Positions 9,901 to 18,992 of a stretch of DNA of 64,000 nucleotides are shown one piece after another. The notes under the pieces are model-generated. The model did not search any database. It worked only from the letters and a program-made list of their open reading frames with translations, and had not been told where the DNA came from. Positions within the stretch are counted from its first letter, which is position 1; every line of letters begins with the position of its first letter. A program made the translations under genes and the position numbers. Source of the DNA: Microbacterium sp. TNHR37B (lineage in GTDB: Bacteria; Actinomycetota; Actinomycetes; Actinomycetales; Microbacteriaceae); contig NZ_LQGV01000001.1 in NCBI RefSeq assembly GCF_001620065.1, positions 992,001 through 1,056,000 on the forward strand, read 5' to 3'.

Positions 9901-12854
9901 TGCTGGCGGCCGCCTCCGACCCGAGCCCGGTGACCTTCAGCGACTACCTGCAGATCCAGGTCGGCGCCGACAGCACCGCGGTCGTCCGTCCCACCGACAA
10001 CGACCTCGATCCCGCCGGCGGCACGCTGACCCTCGAATCGGTCAAGCCGAACGCTCCCGCCGGCTCCGAGGAGTACGCGACGCTGGCGAGCCTGCTGGGC
10101 GAGGTCGAGGGCGACCAGGTCACGCTCCGGGCCGGCGAGACGCCCGGCACGAGCTCCTTCGTGTACACCGTCAGCAACGCCAGCGGTGACACCGCGATGG
10201 GTCTCATCGTCGTCAAGGCCGTCCCGACTCCCGTGCCCGACTATCCCGTCGTCAGCGACACGACGCTCACGATCGAGACGCGGGAGGCCTTCCCCGCGGG
10301 CGTCGACGTGCTGAGCGGCAAGGTCGCGTGGAACACGGGCGACGTCTCGGGGCTGCGCCTGCAGTTGTGGGGCACGCACCCGGGAATCCGCGTGGAGGGC
10401 ACGAGGATCTCCGGCCAGATCCCCTCGGAATCGCTCCTGATCCCGTTCCAGGTCTCCGGCACGTCGTTCGACGGCACGGATGTCGTCTCGTACGGGTTCC
10501 TGCGGGTGCCGGGGGACCGCGACGCGCGGCTCGCCCTCCGGGCCGACGCCGCCCAGCTCGAGGTCCGGGAGAACGAGTCGCGGGACCTCGACCTGCGGAC
10601 GGCGATCGCCATCCCGAGCGGCCGCACGCTGGACGTCGATGCGTCGGGGGTCCGTGCCGGCGGCGCGAGGGCGAACGCGCGCTGCGAGCTGGTGTCGGGG
10701 ACCACGATCCGCTACACCGCGGGAGCGGACGCCCCGTGGACCGACACCTGCGTCGTGCCGGTCAAGCTCGACGTCCAGGACGACTACACGTACCTCACGG
10801 TCCGCGTGAGCATCGAGGCGGAGGAGCCTCAGCCGAGCCTGCGGAGCGCGTCGATCACGGTGGGACCGGGGCAGAGCCAGGAGTACGACCTCACCGGGAT
10901 GGTCCGATGGGCGGGCAAAGAGGATTGGGACGCCCTCGCCTTCGCCGAGTCGTACCGCGGCGATCAGTTCACCGTGACGCGGTCGGGTTCGACGCTCACC
11001 GTCACCGCTGACGATGCGGCACGTCCGGGGCGCGAGGAGCCCGTGAGCGTCTCGCTCTCCAGTCACCCGGATGCGGCACCGGCGGCTCTTCTGCTGACCG
11101 TCGGGCCGGCCCCGTCGCAGCTGCCCAAGGGCGGTACGGCGAGCGAACGCTGTTCGCAGTCGGGCGGATCGTCCTCCTGCCTCATCACGGTCGTCGGCGT
11201 CCCGGGAGAGATCAATCCGCTCCCCGGCACCCCGCTCGCGCTGGTCTCGGTGCGCTCCCCTGCCAACTGCCCCGGCGTCACCTTCCGCAAGGAGAGTGCC
11301 ACGGCGGTGCGCGCGTCGTGGTCGGCCGACACCCCCGGGCGCGCCGACTGCAGCGCCGGTTTCGTCGTGGCCGATGCGCAGGGCCGGCAGTCGGCCGGCG
11401 AGCGCAACGGCACCGTCCTGCTCGATCTTCAGGGGCTCCCGGCCGCGCCCACCCGGGTGGAGTGGACCGCCTTCACCGCCTCGACGGTGACGCTGCGCGT
11501 CATCTCGGACGCGGCGTCGTATCCGTCCGTCGACGGCTTCCGGATCTCGGCGGGCGGTCGTGTGGTCGCGACGTGCGATGCGTCGGGGGCATGCCCCGCG
11601 ATCGAGGCGGAGACGGGCGTGCCGGTGACCTACCAGGCCCGAGCGTTCAGCTCCGTGGGCGAGTCGCGCACTTCGGTGCAGGTCAGCGCTTGGCCCTACG
11701 CCGCCCCGGCCGCGCCCACCGGAGCGGAGGTCACGCCCATCCCCCACGGCAACACGGGCGGCGTCGCGACGATCACCGTCACCGGCGTGGACCCCACGAC
11801 CGGCACGCTCACCCTCTCGGGCGGCGCGGCCGGCGAGGTCACCCAACCGGTGCGCGGCTCCACCGTCGTCTTCCGCGACTACGACATCGGCTCCAACAGC
11901 CCCGTCTCCCTCACCGCGACGCCGCTCACCCGCTTCGAGCTGCCGCCGATCCCCGGCGGCTCGCAGACCGGAACGAGCTTCAGCTTCCGCGCGAATGGAA
12001 TCGGAGCCCCTTCGCTGAGCCTCGAGGTCACCGCGTCGCGCAGCAGCGATCCCGGAACGGTGACGGCCACCGCCACCGTCGCGCCCGACGGGACGGGCGA
12101 GCGGATCGTCGTCGGCTTCACCCTCGACGGCGTCTGCATGCCCGACGAGCAGGTCGCCGCCGGGGGCGGTACGGTCACGCGCACCTTCACGGGACAGGAG
12201 CTGTGGCGGGAGGCGACGGTCACCGCGTGCGCCGTGACCGAGCGTGGCGGACAGCGATTCGGCCGCACCGAGAAGTCCGGCTCGGCGACGCCGGTGGCCG
12301 GGGTGCCGACGCCCACCGGGTCGTCGACCTACGCCATCGACAACCGCTCCTCGCAGCGCGGTGCGACCTTCACCTGGGACCGATTCGCCCGCACGCCGGA
12401 TCTGCGGGCATCGTGGCCGTTCGAGTTGCGCTACCGGGCGCACGGAGATGAGTCCACCGACTTCCGCTCGCTGTTCCCCGAGTTCGGCGACCCCGGCGCA
12501 ATCACGGCGGTCTCGTGCAGCCGCTTGTTCGGCTGCGGCGACCCGGTCCCGGTCACGGCGGACGGGCCGGCGTACCGCGCGCAGGTGACGTTCCCGACGT
12601 ATTGCGAGAGCGACCCCGACGGCGTCCGGCCCGGGACCGGCGACATCACGGTGCGCGCCAACCCGAGCGACTTCACGACGTCCCGGTCGGAATCGACCGA
12701 CGATGCGGGCCGGCTCTCCCTCACCTACACGATCGCTTGGTCGGGAAGGCTCGCCGGGCTCGACTCGGCCTCGTACACCGTGCGCTGCGAGCCGCCGACT
12801 CCCGATCCGGAGCCCGAAGAGCCCGATCCCGACCCAGGCGCGGACGCCCCGTGA
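6906..12854 (+). CDS. Giant membrane-anchored Ig-like/fibronectin type III domain surface protein
   Basis: A 1,982-residue protein with one N-terminal membrane helix (about 14-35) and an otherwise extracytoplasmic body. Residues about 45-400 look like a repetitive beta-propeller-type region. From about 403 there are several bacterial Ig/cadherin-like modules opening with forms of P-x-A-x-D-D and carrying PVLLNDHDPN or PVLENDSAPG signatures (near 403, 512, 808, 906 and 1004). A fibronectin type III-like domain lies near 1508-1600. The C-terminus is Pro/Glu/Asp-rich. No sortase motif or enzymatic domain was recognised. It probably works as a cell-surface or wall-spanning scaffold. Its position between the kinase and MoxR genes suggests regulated assembly, which is inference. 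Confidence 0.85.
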   Translation: MAEPAAPRRLRTSTLVGAGGVLAVVALVVTLAVVWPGYDARQTPLDDGTLWAVQTGAGDGYARVNLELGELDTVKTAENASSLAQTGDRLFVFAESDTQFADVNPATPQDLTATSEDAFTRAPAGTVQTVSAGDFLAFRSDVGGVYAATLSGGGRTLAIDPYADVEVTEGQERPRFVATAVAVDADGIVYAYSAEEGRVVRAAADSGRILGEDPVAGTIDDAQLTAVGGRWALLDESTGAVTVSGRDDAIATDAVAGAKLQRTATGDGDVYLADSEGLVRISRDAGTAERVVAETLGTPAAPLTLNGTTYAAWLRDGTGGGTLWTSTDPTLNPLDYGAGTLGEQVDPDFLTNGTRIALNERSSGWVWTVPAGALVASSQQWALDETAEASPDDDTVAERVLEPKPPVAVDDAFGVRAGSVAQLPVLLNDHDPNEDVLSLDVSSLKGLDPAFGTVSVTGAEQSLVVHVADDATGSATFRYRVTDGTRSDGLLSNEATVTLTVVGSDTNRAPAPCNPDDCLAERPRPTVAPGGTVTFDALYGWVDPDGDPLYLASVDNETGVGSAAGQPSGTVTYQHPDAQSDEAIDVTLMLTIADARGATTQRAVTVAVTPTPRLTAQSFAATGVAGTPLSIDLSTRVSGASGAPVLSSAVVLDEASATVSPNVAGLSMEFAAERPGSYLVQYTVRDDRGEETASVRVTLRDPDETAISTPPLTAFVRPGEDATVDVFPPVSNPAGLVLLLSDLRPESAAGATLSVDLVGQSMIRASGSTDDGSPGVLGVVRYRVSDGTGGETASADGELTVILLDSPRSDPPIAVDDVVTVRAGAQIDIPVLENDSAPGGALFSIDPSTIVNENDAGLAFATGRVVRYLAPDQPGTYGIGYTIFRLGFPDATDSARVIVTVVGDEANRPPLPRVLEGRVLSGESVRIPFDRYGVDPDGDAVTLDRIVSQPAQGGSATISPEGDAIVYTSPDQFSGQDSFRYQVRDAEGATGTAEVRVGVLAAASDPSPVTFSDYLQIQVGADSTAVVRPTDNDLDPAGGTLTLESVKPNAPAGSEEYATLASLLGEVEGDQVTLRAGETPGTSSFVYTVSNASGDTAMGLIVVKAVPTPVPDYPVVSDTTLTIETREAFPAGVDVLSGKVAWNTGDVSGLRLQLWGTHPGIRVEGTRISGQIPSESLLIPFQVSGTSFDGTDVVSYGFLRVPGDRDARLALRADAAQLEVRENESRDLDLRTAIAIPSGRTLDVDASGVRAGGARANARCELVSGTTIRYTAGADAPWTDTCVVPVKLDVQDDYTYLTVRVSIEAEEPQPSLRSASITVGPGQSQEYDLTGMVRWAGKEDWDALAFAESYRGDQFTVTRSGSTLTVTADDAARPGREEPVSVSLSSHPDAAPAALLLTVGPAPSQLPKGGTASERCSQSGGSSSCLITVVGVPGEINPLPGTPLALVSVRSPANCPGVTFRKESATAVRASWSADTPGRADCSAGFVVADAQGRQSAGERNGTVLLDLQGLPAAPTRVEWTAFTASTVTLRVISDAASYPSVDGFRISAGGRVVATCDASGACPAIEAETGVPVTYQARAFSSVGESRTSVQVSAWPYAAPAAPTGAEVTPIPHGNTGGVATITVTGVDPTTGTLTLSGGAAGEVTQPVRGSTVVFRDYDIGSNSPVSLTATPLTRFELPPIPGGSQTGTSFSFRANGIGAPSLSLEVTASRSSDPGTVTATATVAPDGTGERIVVGFTLDGVCMPDEQVAAGGGTVTRTFTGQELWREATVTACAVTERGGQRFGRTEKSGSATPVAGVPTPTGSSTYAIDNRSSQRGATFTWDRFARTPDLRASWPFELRYRAHGDESTDFRSLFPEFGDPGAITAVSCSRLFGCGDPVPVTADGPAYRAQVTFPTYCESDPDGVRPGTGDITVRANPSDFTTSRSESTDDAGRLSLTYTIAWSGRLAGLDSASYTVRCEPPTPDPEPEEPDPDPGADAP

Positions 12855-12903
12855 TCCCCCTCGCTTCCCTCCCCCGTCACCCGTTCCCCTCGAGAGGACC
12901 CCG

Positions 12904-13869
12904 ATGACCGTCACCGCGGAACAGACCGCCTGGTTCCAGGAGACCTTCACCTCGCTCGTCGACAACGTGGAGCAGGTCGTGCTCGGCAAGCGCCACGTCG
13001 TCGAACTGGCGTTCACGGCGATGCTCTCCGAGGGGCATCTGCTCCTGGAGGACGTCCCGGGCACCGGGAAGACCTCTCTCGCGCGTGCGATGGGGCAGAG
13101 CGTCCAGGGCACGAGCACGCGCATCCAGTTCACCCCCGACCTCCTCCCGGGAGATGTCACCGGCATCACGGTCTACGACCAGCGCAGCGGCCAGTTCGAC
13201 TTCCACCAGGGGCCGATCTTCGCGAACATCGTGCTCGCCGACGAGATCAACCGGGCGTCGCCCAAGACACAGTCGGCGCTGCTGGAGGTGATGGAGGAAG
13301 GTCAGGTCACCGTCGACGGGATCACCCGCCGCGTCGGCGTGCCGTTCCTCGTCGTGGCCACGCAGAACCCCGTGGAGCAGGCCGGCACCTACCGGCTCCC
13401 CGAGGCACAGCTCGACCGGTTCCTGCTGCGGACGAGCCTCGGCTACCCCGACCACGCCGCCACCGTGCGGATCCTGGAGGGAAGCGGCGCGCCGCGGCGC
13501 GAGGTCTCCTCGATCATCAGTCCGCAAGGAGTCGTGGGGATGGCCGACATCGCGCGCGACGTCTACCTCAACCCGCTGGTGCTCGACTACATCGCGAGGA
13601 TCGTGGAGGCGACCCGCCTCGCGTCGCAGGTGCGCATGGGCGTGAGCGTCCGCGGCGCCCTCGCGCTCACGAAGGCCGCGAAGACGTGGGCGGTCGCTCA
13701 CGGTCGCGGCTACGTCACGCCCGACGACGTCAAGGCGCTCGCCGAGCCGGTGCTCGCCCACCGCCTCATCCTCGACCCCGAAGCGGAGTTCGACGGCGTC
13801 ACGGCACACGCGGTCATCGGCCAGGTGCTGCTGGACACCGTTCCCCCCAGCCAGCGGGACACCGTGTGA
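12904..13869 (+). CDS. MoxR-family AAA+ ATPase
   Basis: A 321-residue AAA+ ATPase of the MoxR group, usually a chaperone acting with DUF58 or von Willebrand A-type partners. Walker A is GTGKTS with Lys56, Walker B is VLADEIN, and the sensor-1 region VVATQNPVEQAGTYRLPEAQ with the arginine-finger segment LDRFL is typical of MoxR. ATG 12904 follows the ribosome-binding-like GAGAGGA. The C-terminus ends with GTGA overlapping the next start, so it is coupled to the DUF58 gene. Order and content match the MoxR-DUF58-TgpA clusters of other Actinobacteria. Confidence 0.93.
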   Translation: MTVTAEQTAWFQETFTSLVDNVEQVVLGKRHVVELAFTAMLSEGHLLLEDVPGTGKTSLARAMGQSVQGTSTRIQFTPDLLPGDVTGITVYDQRSGQFDFHQGPIFANIVLADEINRASPKTQSALLEVMEEGQVTVDGITRRVGVPFLVVATQNPVEQAGTYRLPEAQLDRFLLRTSLGYPDHAATVRILEGSGAPRREVSSIISPQGVVGMADIARDVYLNPLVLDYIARIVEATRLASQVRMGVSVRGALALTKAAKTWAVAHGRGYVTPDDVKALAEPVLAHRLILDPEAEFDGVTAHAVIGQVLLDTVPPSQRDTV

Positions 13870-15224
13870 GCTTTCCCACCGAGTCGCGCCTGACCCGTAC
13901 CGTCGCCGGTTCCGACGGGACGGGCATCTCGCGCACCCGCTACTCGACCGCCAGTTCCTCCACGGCGCTGGCGCTGCGCGGCCTGCGCTCGTGGCGGCGG
14001 GTGCGCGCGGCAGCCTCGGCGGTGGCGGCATGGGTGGCCGGGACGCTCACGGTGGCCGGCTGGACTCTGCTGTCGGTCGCCGTCCTCGGGATCGGGATCG
14101 GACTGGCGTTCGGATGGCTGGAGTTCGTCGCCGCGGGCGTCGTCGCCACCGTGCTCATCGCGTTGTCGATCCCGTTCCTGTTCAGCGCCCGTTCGTATGA
14201 CGTCGACCTCACCCTCGAACACGACCGCGTGGTCGCGGGGAGCCCGGTCAGCGGAACCCTGACGGTGAGGAACACGGGACGCGGCATCGCCCTTCCCGGG
14301 CGCATCGACATCCCGATCGGCGACGGGCTCGTCGACGTGTACATCCCGCTCCTGCGCAGTGACCACGTCCACGTCGACCAGGTGATCGTCCCCACCCACC
14401 GACGCGGCATCGTCCATGTCGGCCCCGCCCGCACGGTCCGTGGAGACCCCCTCGGGATCCTCCGCCGCGAGGCGACGTGGGCCGACCGCCACACCTTGTT
14501 CGTCCACCCGGTCACGACGGCGCTGCGGAGCACGACCGCGGGATTCATCCGCGACCTCGAGGGCAGCGCCTCCCGCATGATTGTCGACTCCGACATCTCC
14601 TTCCACGCGATTCGCGAGTACGTCCCGGGCGATGCGCAGCGCAACGTCCACTGGAAGTCGACCGCCAAGACCGGCACCCTCATGGTCCGCCAGTACGAGG
14701 AGACGCGACGCTCCCGCATGGTCATCGCGTTGGCCGCATCGGACGCGGAGTTCGCCACCGACGAGGAGTTCGAGCTCGCGGTGAGCGCCGCCGCCTCGCT
14801 CGGCGTCCGCGGCATCCGCGACGGACGCGACGTCGATGTGGTGCTGGGCGGCGAGCTGCCCGAGCTCGTCCGGGCCTCGGCGCGGTCGATGCGCGAGCTC
14901 GCCACCGTCACGGCGCGGACCCTCCTGGACGATCTGTCCTCGGTCGAGCGCGCGCCCCGCGTGAGCGCGCTCGCCGACGTCACCTCGCTCGCCGCCGAGA
15001 CCCACCCCGATGCGTCGATCGCCTTCCTCGTGTGCGGATCGACGCAGACCGCGCGAACCCTGCAGGCGGCCGCACTCGCCTTCCCCGCCGACGTGGCCGT
15101 CGTCGCGGTGATCTGCAACCCCGAGGCCGAACCGGGGTTCCGTCGCCTCGCCTCGATGTCGGTCCTCTCGATCGGTCTCCTCGACGACCTCCGGCTCCTC
15201 CTCGCCCGCGGAGCGCAGTCATGA
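13866..15224 (+). CDS. DUF58 domain-containing membrane protein
   Basis: A 452-residue partner of MoxR. Two membrane helices (about 60-105) precede a beta-rich section and the DUF58 core with its signature YVPGDAQRNVHWKSTAK. The remainder resembles a von Willebrand A-like fold, as in other DUF58 proteins. GTG 13866 overlaps the moxR stop (GTGA), and the family N-terminus begins shortly after. The stop overlaps the following ATG (ATGA). The molecular role is unknown; linkage suggests a MoxR-dependent envelope assembly step. Confidence 0.88.
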   Translation: MSFPTESRLTRTVAGSDGTGISRTRYSTASSSTALALRGLRSWRRVRAAASAVAAWVAGTLTVAGWTLLSVAVLGIGIGLAFGWLEFVAAGVVATVLIALSIPFLFSARSYDVDLTLEHDRVVAGSPVSGTLTVRNTGRGIALPGRIDIPIGDGLVDVYIPLLRSDHVHVDQVIVPTHRRGIVHVGPARTVRGDPLGILRREATWADRHTLFVHPVTTALRSTTAGFIRDLEGSASRMIVDSDISFHAIREYVPGDAQRNVHWKSTAKTGTLMVRQYEETRRSRMVIALAASDAEFATDEEFELAVSAAASLGVRGIRDGRDVDVVLGGELPELVRASARSMRELATVTARTLLDDLSSVERAPRVSALADVTSLAAETHPDASIAFLVCGSTQTARTLQAAALAFPADVAVVAVICNPEAEPGFRRLASMSVLSIGLLDDLRLLLARGAQS

Positions 15225-17740
15225 GCGCCGCCCCGCCGCTGCGGAGGCGATCGGCGCGTCGCGCCGATCGCGCGTCGACCTCGGCGCTGCTGATCGGGGC
15301 GGGCCTGCTGGATCTCCTGTTCCTCATCGCGGCGATCACCGCGTGGCCGATCTACCAGACCCCGGCCTTCGTCGTGGTGGTCGTCGTCGCCCTCGCCGCC
15401 GCGCACGTCATCGCCGCCGCCGGCCTGCGCTGGCGTTGGTCGGGGTGGTGGGTCGCCCTGGCCACGATCGGCGTCTACGTCCTCGTCGGCACTCCGCTCG
15501 CCGCACCCACGCTCGTCGCCGGAGGGCTGGACCAGATCCTCCTCGCGCTTCGCGGTGTGGTCACGGCGCCGGTCACCGGCTGGAAGGACCTCCTCACACT
15601 GGAGCTTCCGCTGGGCAGCTACCAGACGATCCTCGCTCCCGCGTTCCTGCTGTGGCTCGCCGTCCCCACCGCCGCCCTCTCGCTCGCGTGGCGCACTCGG
15701 CGGCTCTGGGTCCTCGCTCCCGCGCTCGGGCTGGCGCTCACGGCGTTCGGCGTGGTCTTCGGAGCGCCCAGCGTCAGCCCCCCGGTGCGCTGGGGACCCA
15801 TCACCGTCACCGGCGCTCGCGAGATGGCGGCCGGCGCAGCCGCGCTGCTGGTCGCGCTGGGATTCCTCGTCTGGCGCACGATGTACGAACGTCGCCGCGC
15901 ATTGCGGGCCGCCGAGGCGGCGACGGGGGTCCGCACCACGAGCAGGACCACCTCGGCAACGCTCGGACGTGTGGGCATCTCGATCGGCATGGTCGTCGCG
16001 GCCGTCGCCGTCGGCACTGTCGCCGCGCCGTGGGCTCTCGCCGGCGCGCCGCGGCAGGTGCTGCGCTCCGAGATCGATCCGAGACTCGAGATCCAGCAGA
16101 GCCTGAGCCCTCTCGCGGAGTACCGGTCGTTCTTCTCGGACGACGTGGTGGACGAGGTCCTGTTCACGGTCTCGGGCGGTGGCGAGCGGGTGCGCGTGGC
16201 CACGCTGTCCTTCTACGACGGGCGGCTGGCGCGCGTGCTGGATCCTGCCGCCGCCCCCGGCGACCAGTCGACGGCGTTCGTGCGAGTCCCCTCCGCCCTC
16301 GCCGCCCCCTCCGGAACGCGGCCGGAGTCCGCGCAGATCACGATCGGCGGCTACCGCGGCATCTGGATGCCCACGGTCGATGCCCTCACCGCGGTGCAGT
16401 TCCGCGGACCGAACGCCTCGTCACTGGCCGACGGCTTCTTCTACAGCGCGTCGGCGCAGATGGCCGTGCAGCTGGGCGACCCGGGCCTCGGATCGGGCTC
16501 CGCCTACCGTCAGGACGCGGCAGTTCCGACCCGGCTTCCCGCCGTGGCCGACCTCGTGCCCGGGGGCTCGTCGCCCCGCTTCGCCCCCGAGACCGTCCCC
16601 GAGAGCCTTCAGGAGTGGATGCGGATGCAGGAGGCGCCGGCCGGAGGCCAGGGGCTCCAACTGCTCATCGATCGCCTGCGTGCCCGCGGATACCTCAGCC
16701 ATGCGCTCACCGTCGACCAGTCCGCCCCACCGCGGTGGCAGGCGGATCTCGGCGACTACACCTTCGCCCCGAGCCGCGCCGGGCATTCCACCGACCGCAT
16801 CGACGCACTGTTCAGCGCCCTCGTGCAGCGACAGAACGAGGTGGGAGGCGACGAGGACGCTCGCCTCGTGGCCGCCGTGGGCGACGACGAGCAGTTCTCG
16901 GTCGCGGCCGCGATGATCGCCGACCAGCTCGGTTTCGCCGTGCGCATCGTGGTCGGCGCGCGACTGTCCGGCGAGGACCTCCCCGCGTGCGAGGACGGCT
17001 GCCGCGGCGGCGACGTCTCCGCGTGGATCGAGGTGCAGGACGTCTCGGGCGTCTGGGTCCCCATCGATGTGACTCCGCAGTGGACGGCGGGAATGTCGCC
17101 GGACGACCTGCAGAACCGCGACCCCGAGGTGCCGACCGAAGTGCACGAGCAGGATGCCGAGCAGGTGCTGCCCGGCGAGGCCGACCCCGCCGATGCCGGC
17201 GACAGCCCCGAGGATCCCGGCGAGGAGACAACCGACTGGAGCGGGCTGTGGTCGGCGCTGCGCATCGGGGGCATCAGCGTCCTCGCGCTCCTGATTCTGA
17301 TCGGCCCGTTCCTCCTCGTCCTCATCGCCAAGGCTGTGCGCCGGCGCTCGCGGCGCTCGGCGCCCGCGGCCGTCGACCGCGTCACGGGTGGCTGGGACGA
17401 GTACGTGGACGCGGCGATCGACAGCGGCCTCCCGGCCCCGCGCACCCACACGCGGCAGGAGCTCGCGACGCTGCATGCCGCATCCGCACCGGGCAGTCGC
17501 GCGACGACCCTCGCCTCCTGGGCCGACCGTTCGGTCTTCGATGTGGCTCCCCCCTCCGCCGAGGACTCCGAGCGCTTCTGGCAGATCGTGGAGGAGGAAC
17601 GGGCGCGGCTGATCGCTGACCGCGGGTTCTGGGCGCGCCTTCGGGCTCGCCTCTCGCTCCGGTCGCTCCTGCGCCGGCCGGCGCGCACCGATCGCGCCGC
17701 CGCCCCTGACCGGTCCGAGCCGAGACGGAGGACCGCATGA
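15221..17740 (+). CDS. TgpA-like membrane protein with degenerate transglutaminase-like domain
   Basis: An 839-residue protein with an N-terminal block of about six membrane helices, a large extracytoplasmic region, one more helix near residues 685-710 and a cytoplasmic tail. The overall plan is that of TgpA-type proteins (DUF3488 / transglutaminase core). The core is recognisable at about 550-620, but the catalytic Cys position of the G-x-C-E-Q-F motif is Asp556 (GDDEQFS) and the His of the H-A-W motif is Ser600 (VSAWIEV); only Asp616 (PIDVTP) remains. It is therefore likely a non-catalytic scaffold or binding module. It overlaps DUF58 by 4 bases. Confidence 0.85.
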   Translation: MSAAPPLRRRSARRADRASTSALLIGAGLLDLLFLIAAITAWPIYQTPAFVVVVVVALAAAHVIAAAGLRWRWSGWWVALATIGVYVLVGTPLAAPTLVAGGLDQILLALRGVVTAPVTGWKDLLTLELPLGSYQTILAPAFLLWLAVPTAALSLAWRTRRLWVLAPALGLALTAFGVVFGAPSVSPPVRWGPITVTGAREMAAGAAALLVALGFLVWRTMYERRRALRAAEAATGVRTTSRTTSATLGRVGISIGMVVAAVAVGTVAAPWALAGAPRQVLRSEIDPRLEIQQSLSPLAEYRSFFSDDVVDEVLFTVSGGGERVRVATLSFYDGRLARVLDPAAAPGDQSTAFVRVPSALAAPSGTRPESAQITIGGYRGIWMPTVDALTAVQFRGPNASSLADGFFYSASAQMAVQLGDPGLGSGSAYRQDAAVPTRLPAVADLVPGGSSPRFAPETVPESLQEWMRMQEAPAGGQGLQLLIDRLRARGYLSHALTVDQSAPPRWQADLGDYTFAPSRAGHSTDRIDALFSALVQRQNEVGGDEDARLVAAVGDDEQFSVAAAMIADQLGFAVRIVVGARLSGEDLPACEDGCRGGDVSAWIEVQDVSGVWVPIDVTPQWTAGMSPDDLQNRDPEVPTEVHEQDAEQVLPGEADPADAGDSPEDPGEETTDWSGLWSALRIGGISVLALLILIGPFLLVLIAKAVRRRSRRSAPAAVDRVTGGWDEYVDAAIDSGLPAPRTHTRQELATLHAASAPGSRATTLASWADRSVFDVAPPSAEDSERFWQIVEEERARLIADRGFWARLRARLSLRSLLRRPARTDRAAAPDRSEPRRRTA

Positions 17741-17783
17741 CGAGTGAGAGCATGAAGAGGACAGATCGGTGGGGACGGAACGC

Positions 17784-18992
17784 ATGACGGAGATCACGGG
17801 GCTCGTGCTGGCGGGCCAGGCGATCATGGCGGTGGCCGTGTATGTCTGGATCGCCCTGGCGCTCTCGGCGGCGTTCCGCAAGGCGGGTGAGCAGCCCGGC
17901 AAGGCGTGGGTGCCGGTGCTCAACGCCTGGGTGCTGTTCGTCCTGGCCGGAATGCGCGGATGGTGGTCGGTCGTCGTGGCCGGTGCCATCGCCGTCGGCG
18001 CAGGCGTCTCGATCGGCCTCGGCGGGGTGTTCGGCGCGGCCGCGCTGGAGGCGTCCTTCGAGGGCGACACCGCCGGCGCCCAGTCCGCCCTGCTGATGGC
18101 GACGCTGATCCCGGGGGTCGTGTGGCTGGCGGTCCTCGCCTTCGCGGTGGTGCTCCATATCCGCCAGCAGATCGCCCTCAACGCGCGGTTCGGCCTCGGC
18201 ACGGGGTCGATCGTGCTCGGCGTGCTTCTCTTCCCGGTCTGGGCGAGCATCGTGGGGTGGGGCTCGGCGCGATGGCTCGGCGACAGGCCGGCCGGCGCTC
18301 CCGCCTCCGGCGCACCCGCCCCCGCTCCGGCCGCTCCGATCGTCCCGCCGTTGGCCGACTTCTCCGCTCGGCCGGCCGGCACGTCGCCCTTCGCCACGAC
18401 CTCCGCTCCCTTCGCCTCGGGCCCCGCCCCGGCATCGGCGACGCCGTTCCTCACGCCCGACGCCCCCGTCGCGCCCTCGGCGCCCGACACGATGGCCGCC
18501 GGCGGACCTCCCCCGGCGGCGCCGATCGGCGGAAACCCGTGGGCTCCCCCGGTTCCTTCCGCCCCTCCCGCGACGGTCCCCGTGGCCCCGGCGCCGGGCG
18601 TCCCCGGTGCGGGAACCGGGTCGGGTTCCGAGACCGGCGAGCACACCGTCATCGTCGATCGTCGCGCCACGACCTGGTCGCTCCTGCTCCCCGGCGGCGC
18701 CCAGGCGACGCTGACGGGATCCGCTGCCGTGCTCGGACGCAACCCCGTCGCCCCGGCCCACGCGCCGCACGCCCAGCCGGTCGCCATCGACGACGTCACG
18801 CGCACGGTCTCCAAGACCCACGCCCTCCTCTCCCGGAGCGAGGCCGGGTGGACGATCAGCGACCTCAGCTCGACGAACGGCGTCTTCGTGGGACCGACCG
18901 CCGATGCTGCGACGGAGGTCGTCGGCACCGCCGAGGTCGACGGTCCCTTCTTCCTCGGCGACGCGGCCATCGTGCTGCGCAGGGACTCATGA
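17784..18992 (+). CDS. DUF5684-like membrane protein with C-terminal FHA domain
   Basis: A 402-residue protein. Four membrane helices in the first 165 residues contain the GKAWVPVLNAWVLF motif of DUF5684-like proteins. A long Ala/Pro linker (about 170-290) follows, then an FHA domain with VLGRNP, VSKTHALLS and SSTNGVFV, so the phosphothreonine-binding residues are kept. It would tether an FHA reader at the membrane beside the kinase. ATG 17784 is preferred; an in-frame GTG at 17769 would add five residues and sits at better distance from AAGAGGA. The stop overlaps the phosphatase ATG (ATGA). Confidence 0.85.
   Translation: MTEITGLVLAGQAIMAVAVYVWIALALSAAFRKAGEQPGKAWVPVLNAWVLFVLAGMRGWWSVVVAGAIAVGAGVSIGLGGVFGAAALEASFEGDTAGAQSALLMATLIPGVVWLAVLAFAVVLHIRQQIALNARFGLGTGSIVLGVLLFPVWASIVGWGSARWLGDRPAGAPASGAPAPAPAAPIVPPLADFSARPAGTSPFATTSAPFASGPAPASATPFLTPDAPVAPSAPDTMAAGGPPPAAPIGGNPWAPPVPSAPPATVPVAPAPGVPGAGTGSGSETGEHTVIVDRRATTWSLLLPGGAQATLTGSAAVLGRNPVAPAHAPHAQPVAIDDVTRTVSKTHALLSRSEAGWTISDLSSTNGVFVGPTADAATEVVGTAEVDGPFFLGDAAIVLRRDS

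Noticed and set aside
6606..13169. Minus-strand open frame of 2,187 codons
   Set aside because: It is exactly antisense to the Ig-like gene and kinase end; the composition is Arg/Gly/Asp-rich as expected for the mirror frame of high-GC coding DNA. No domain is recognised.
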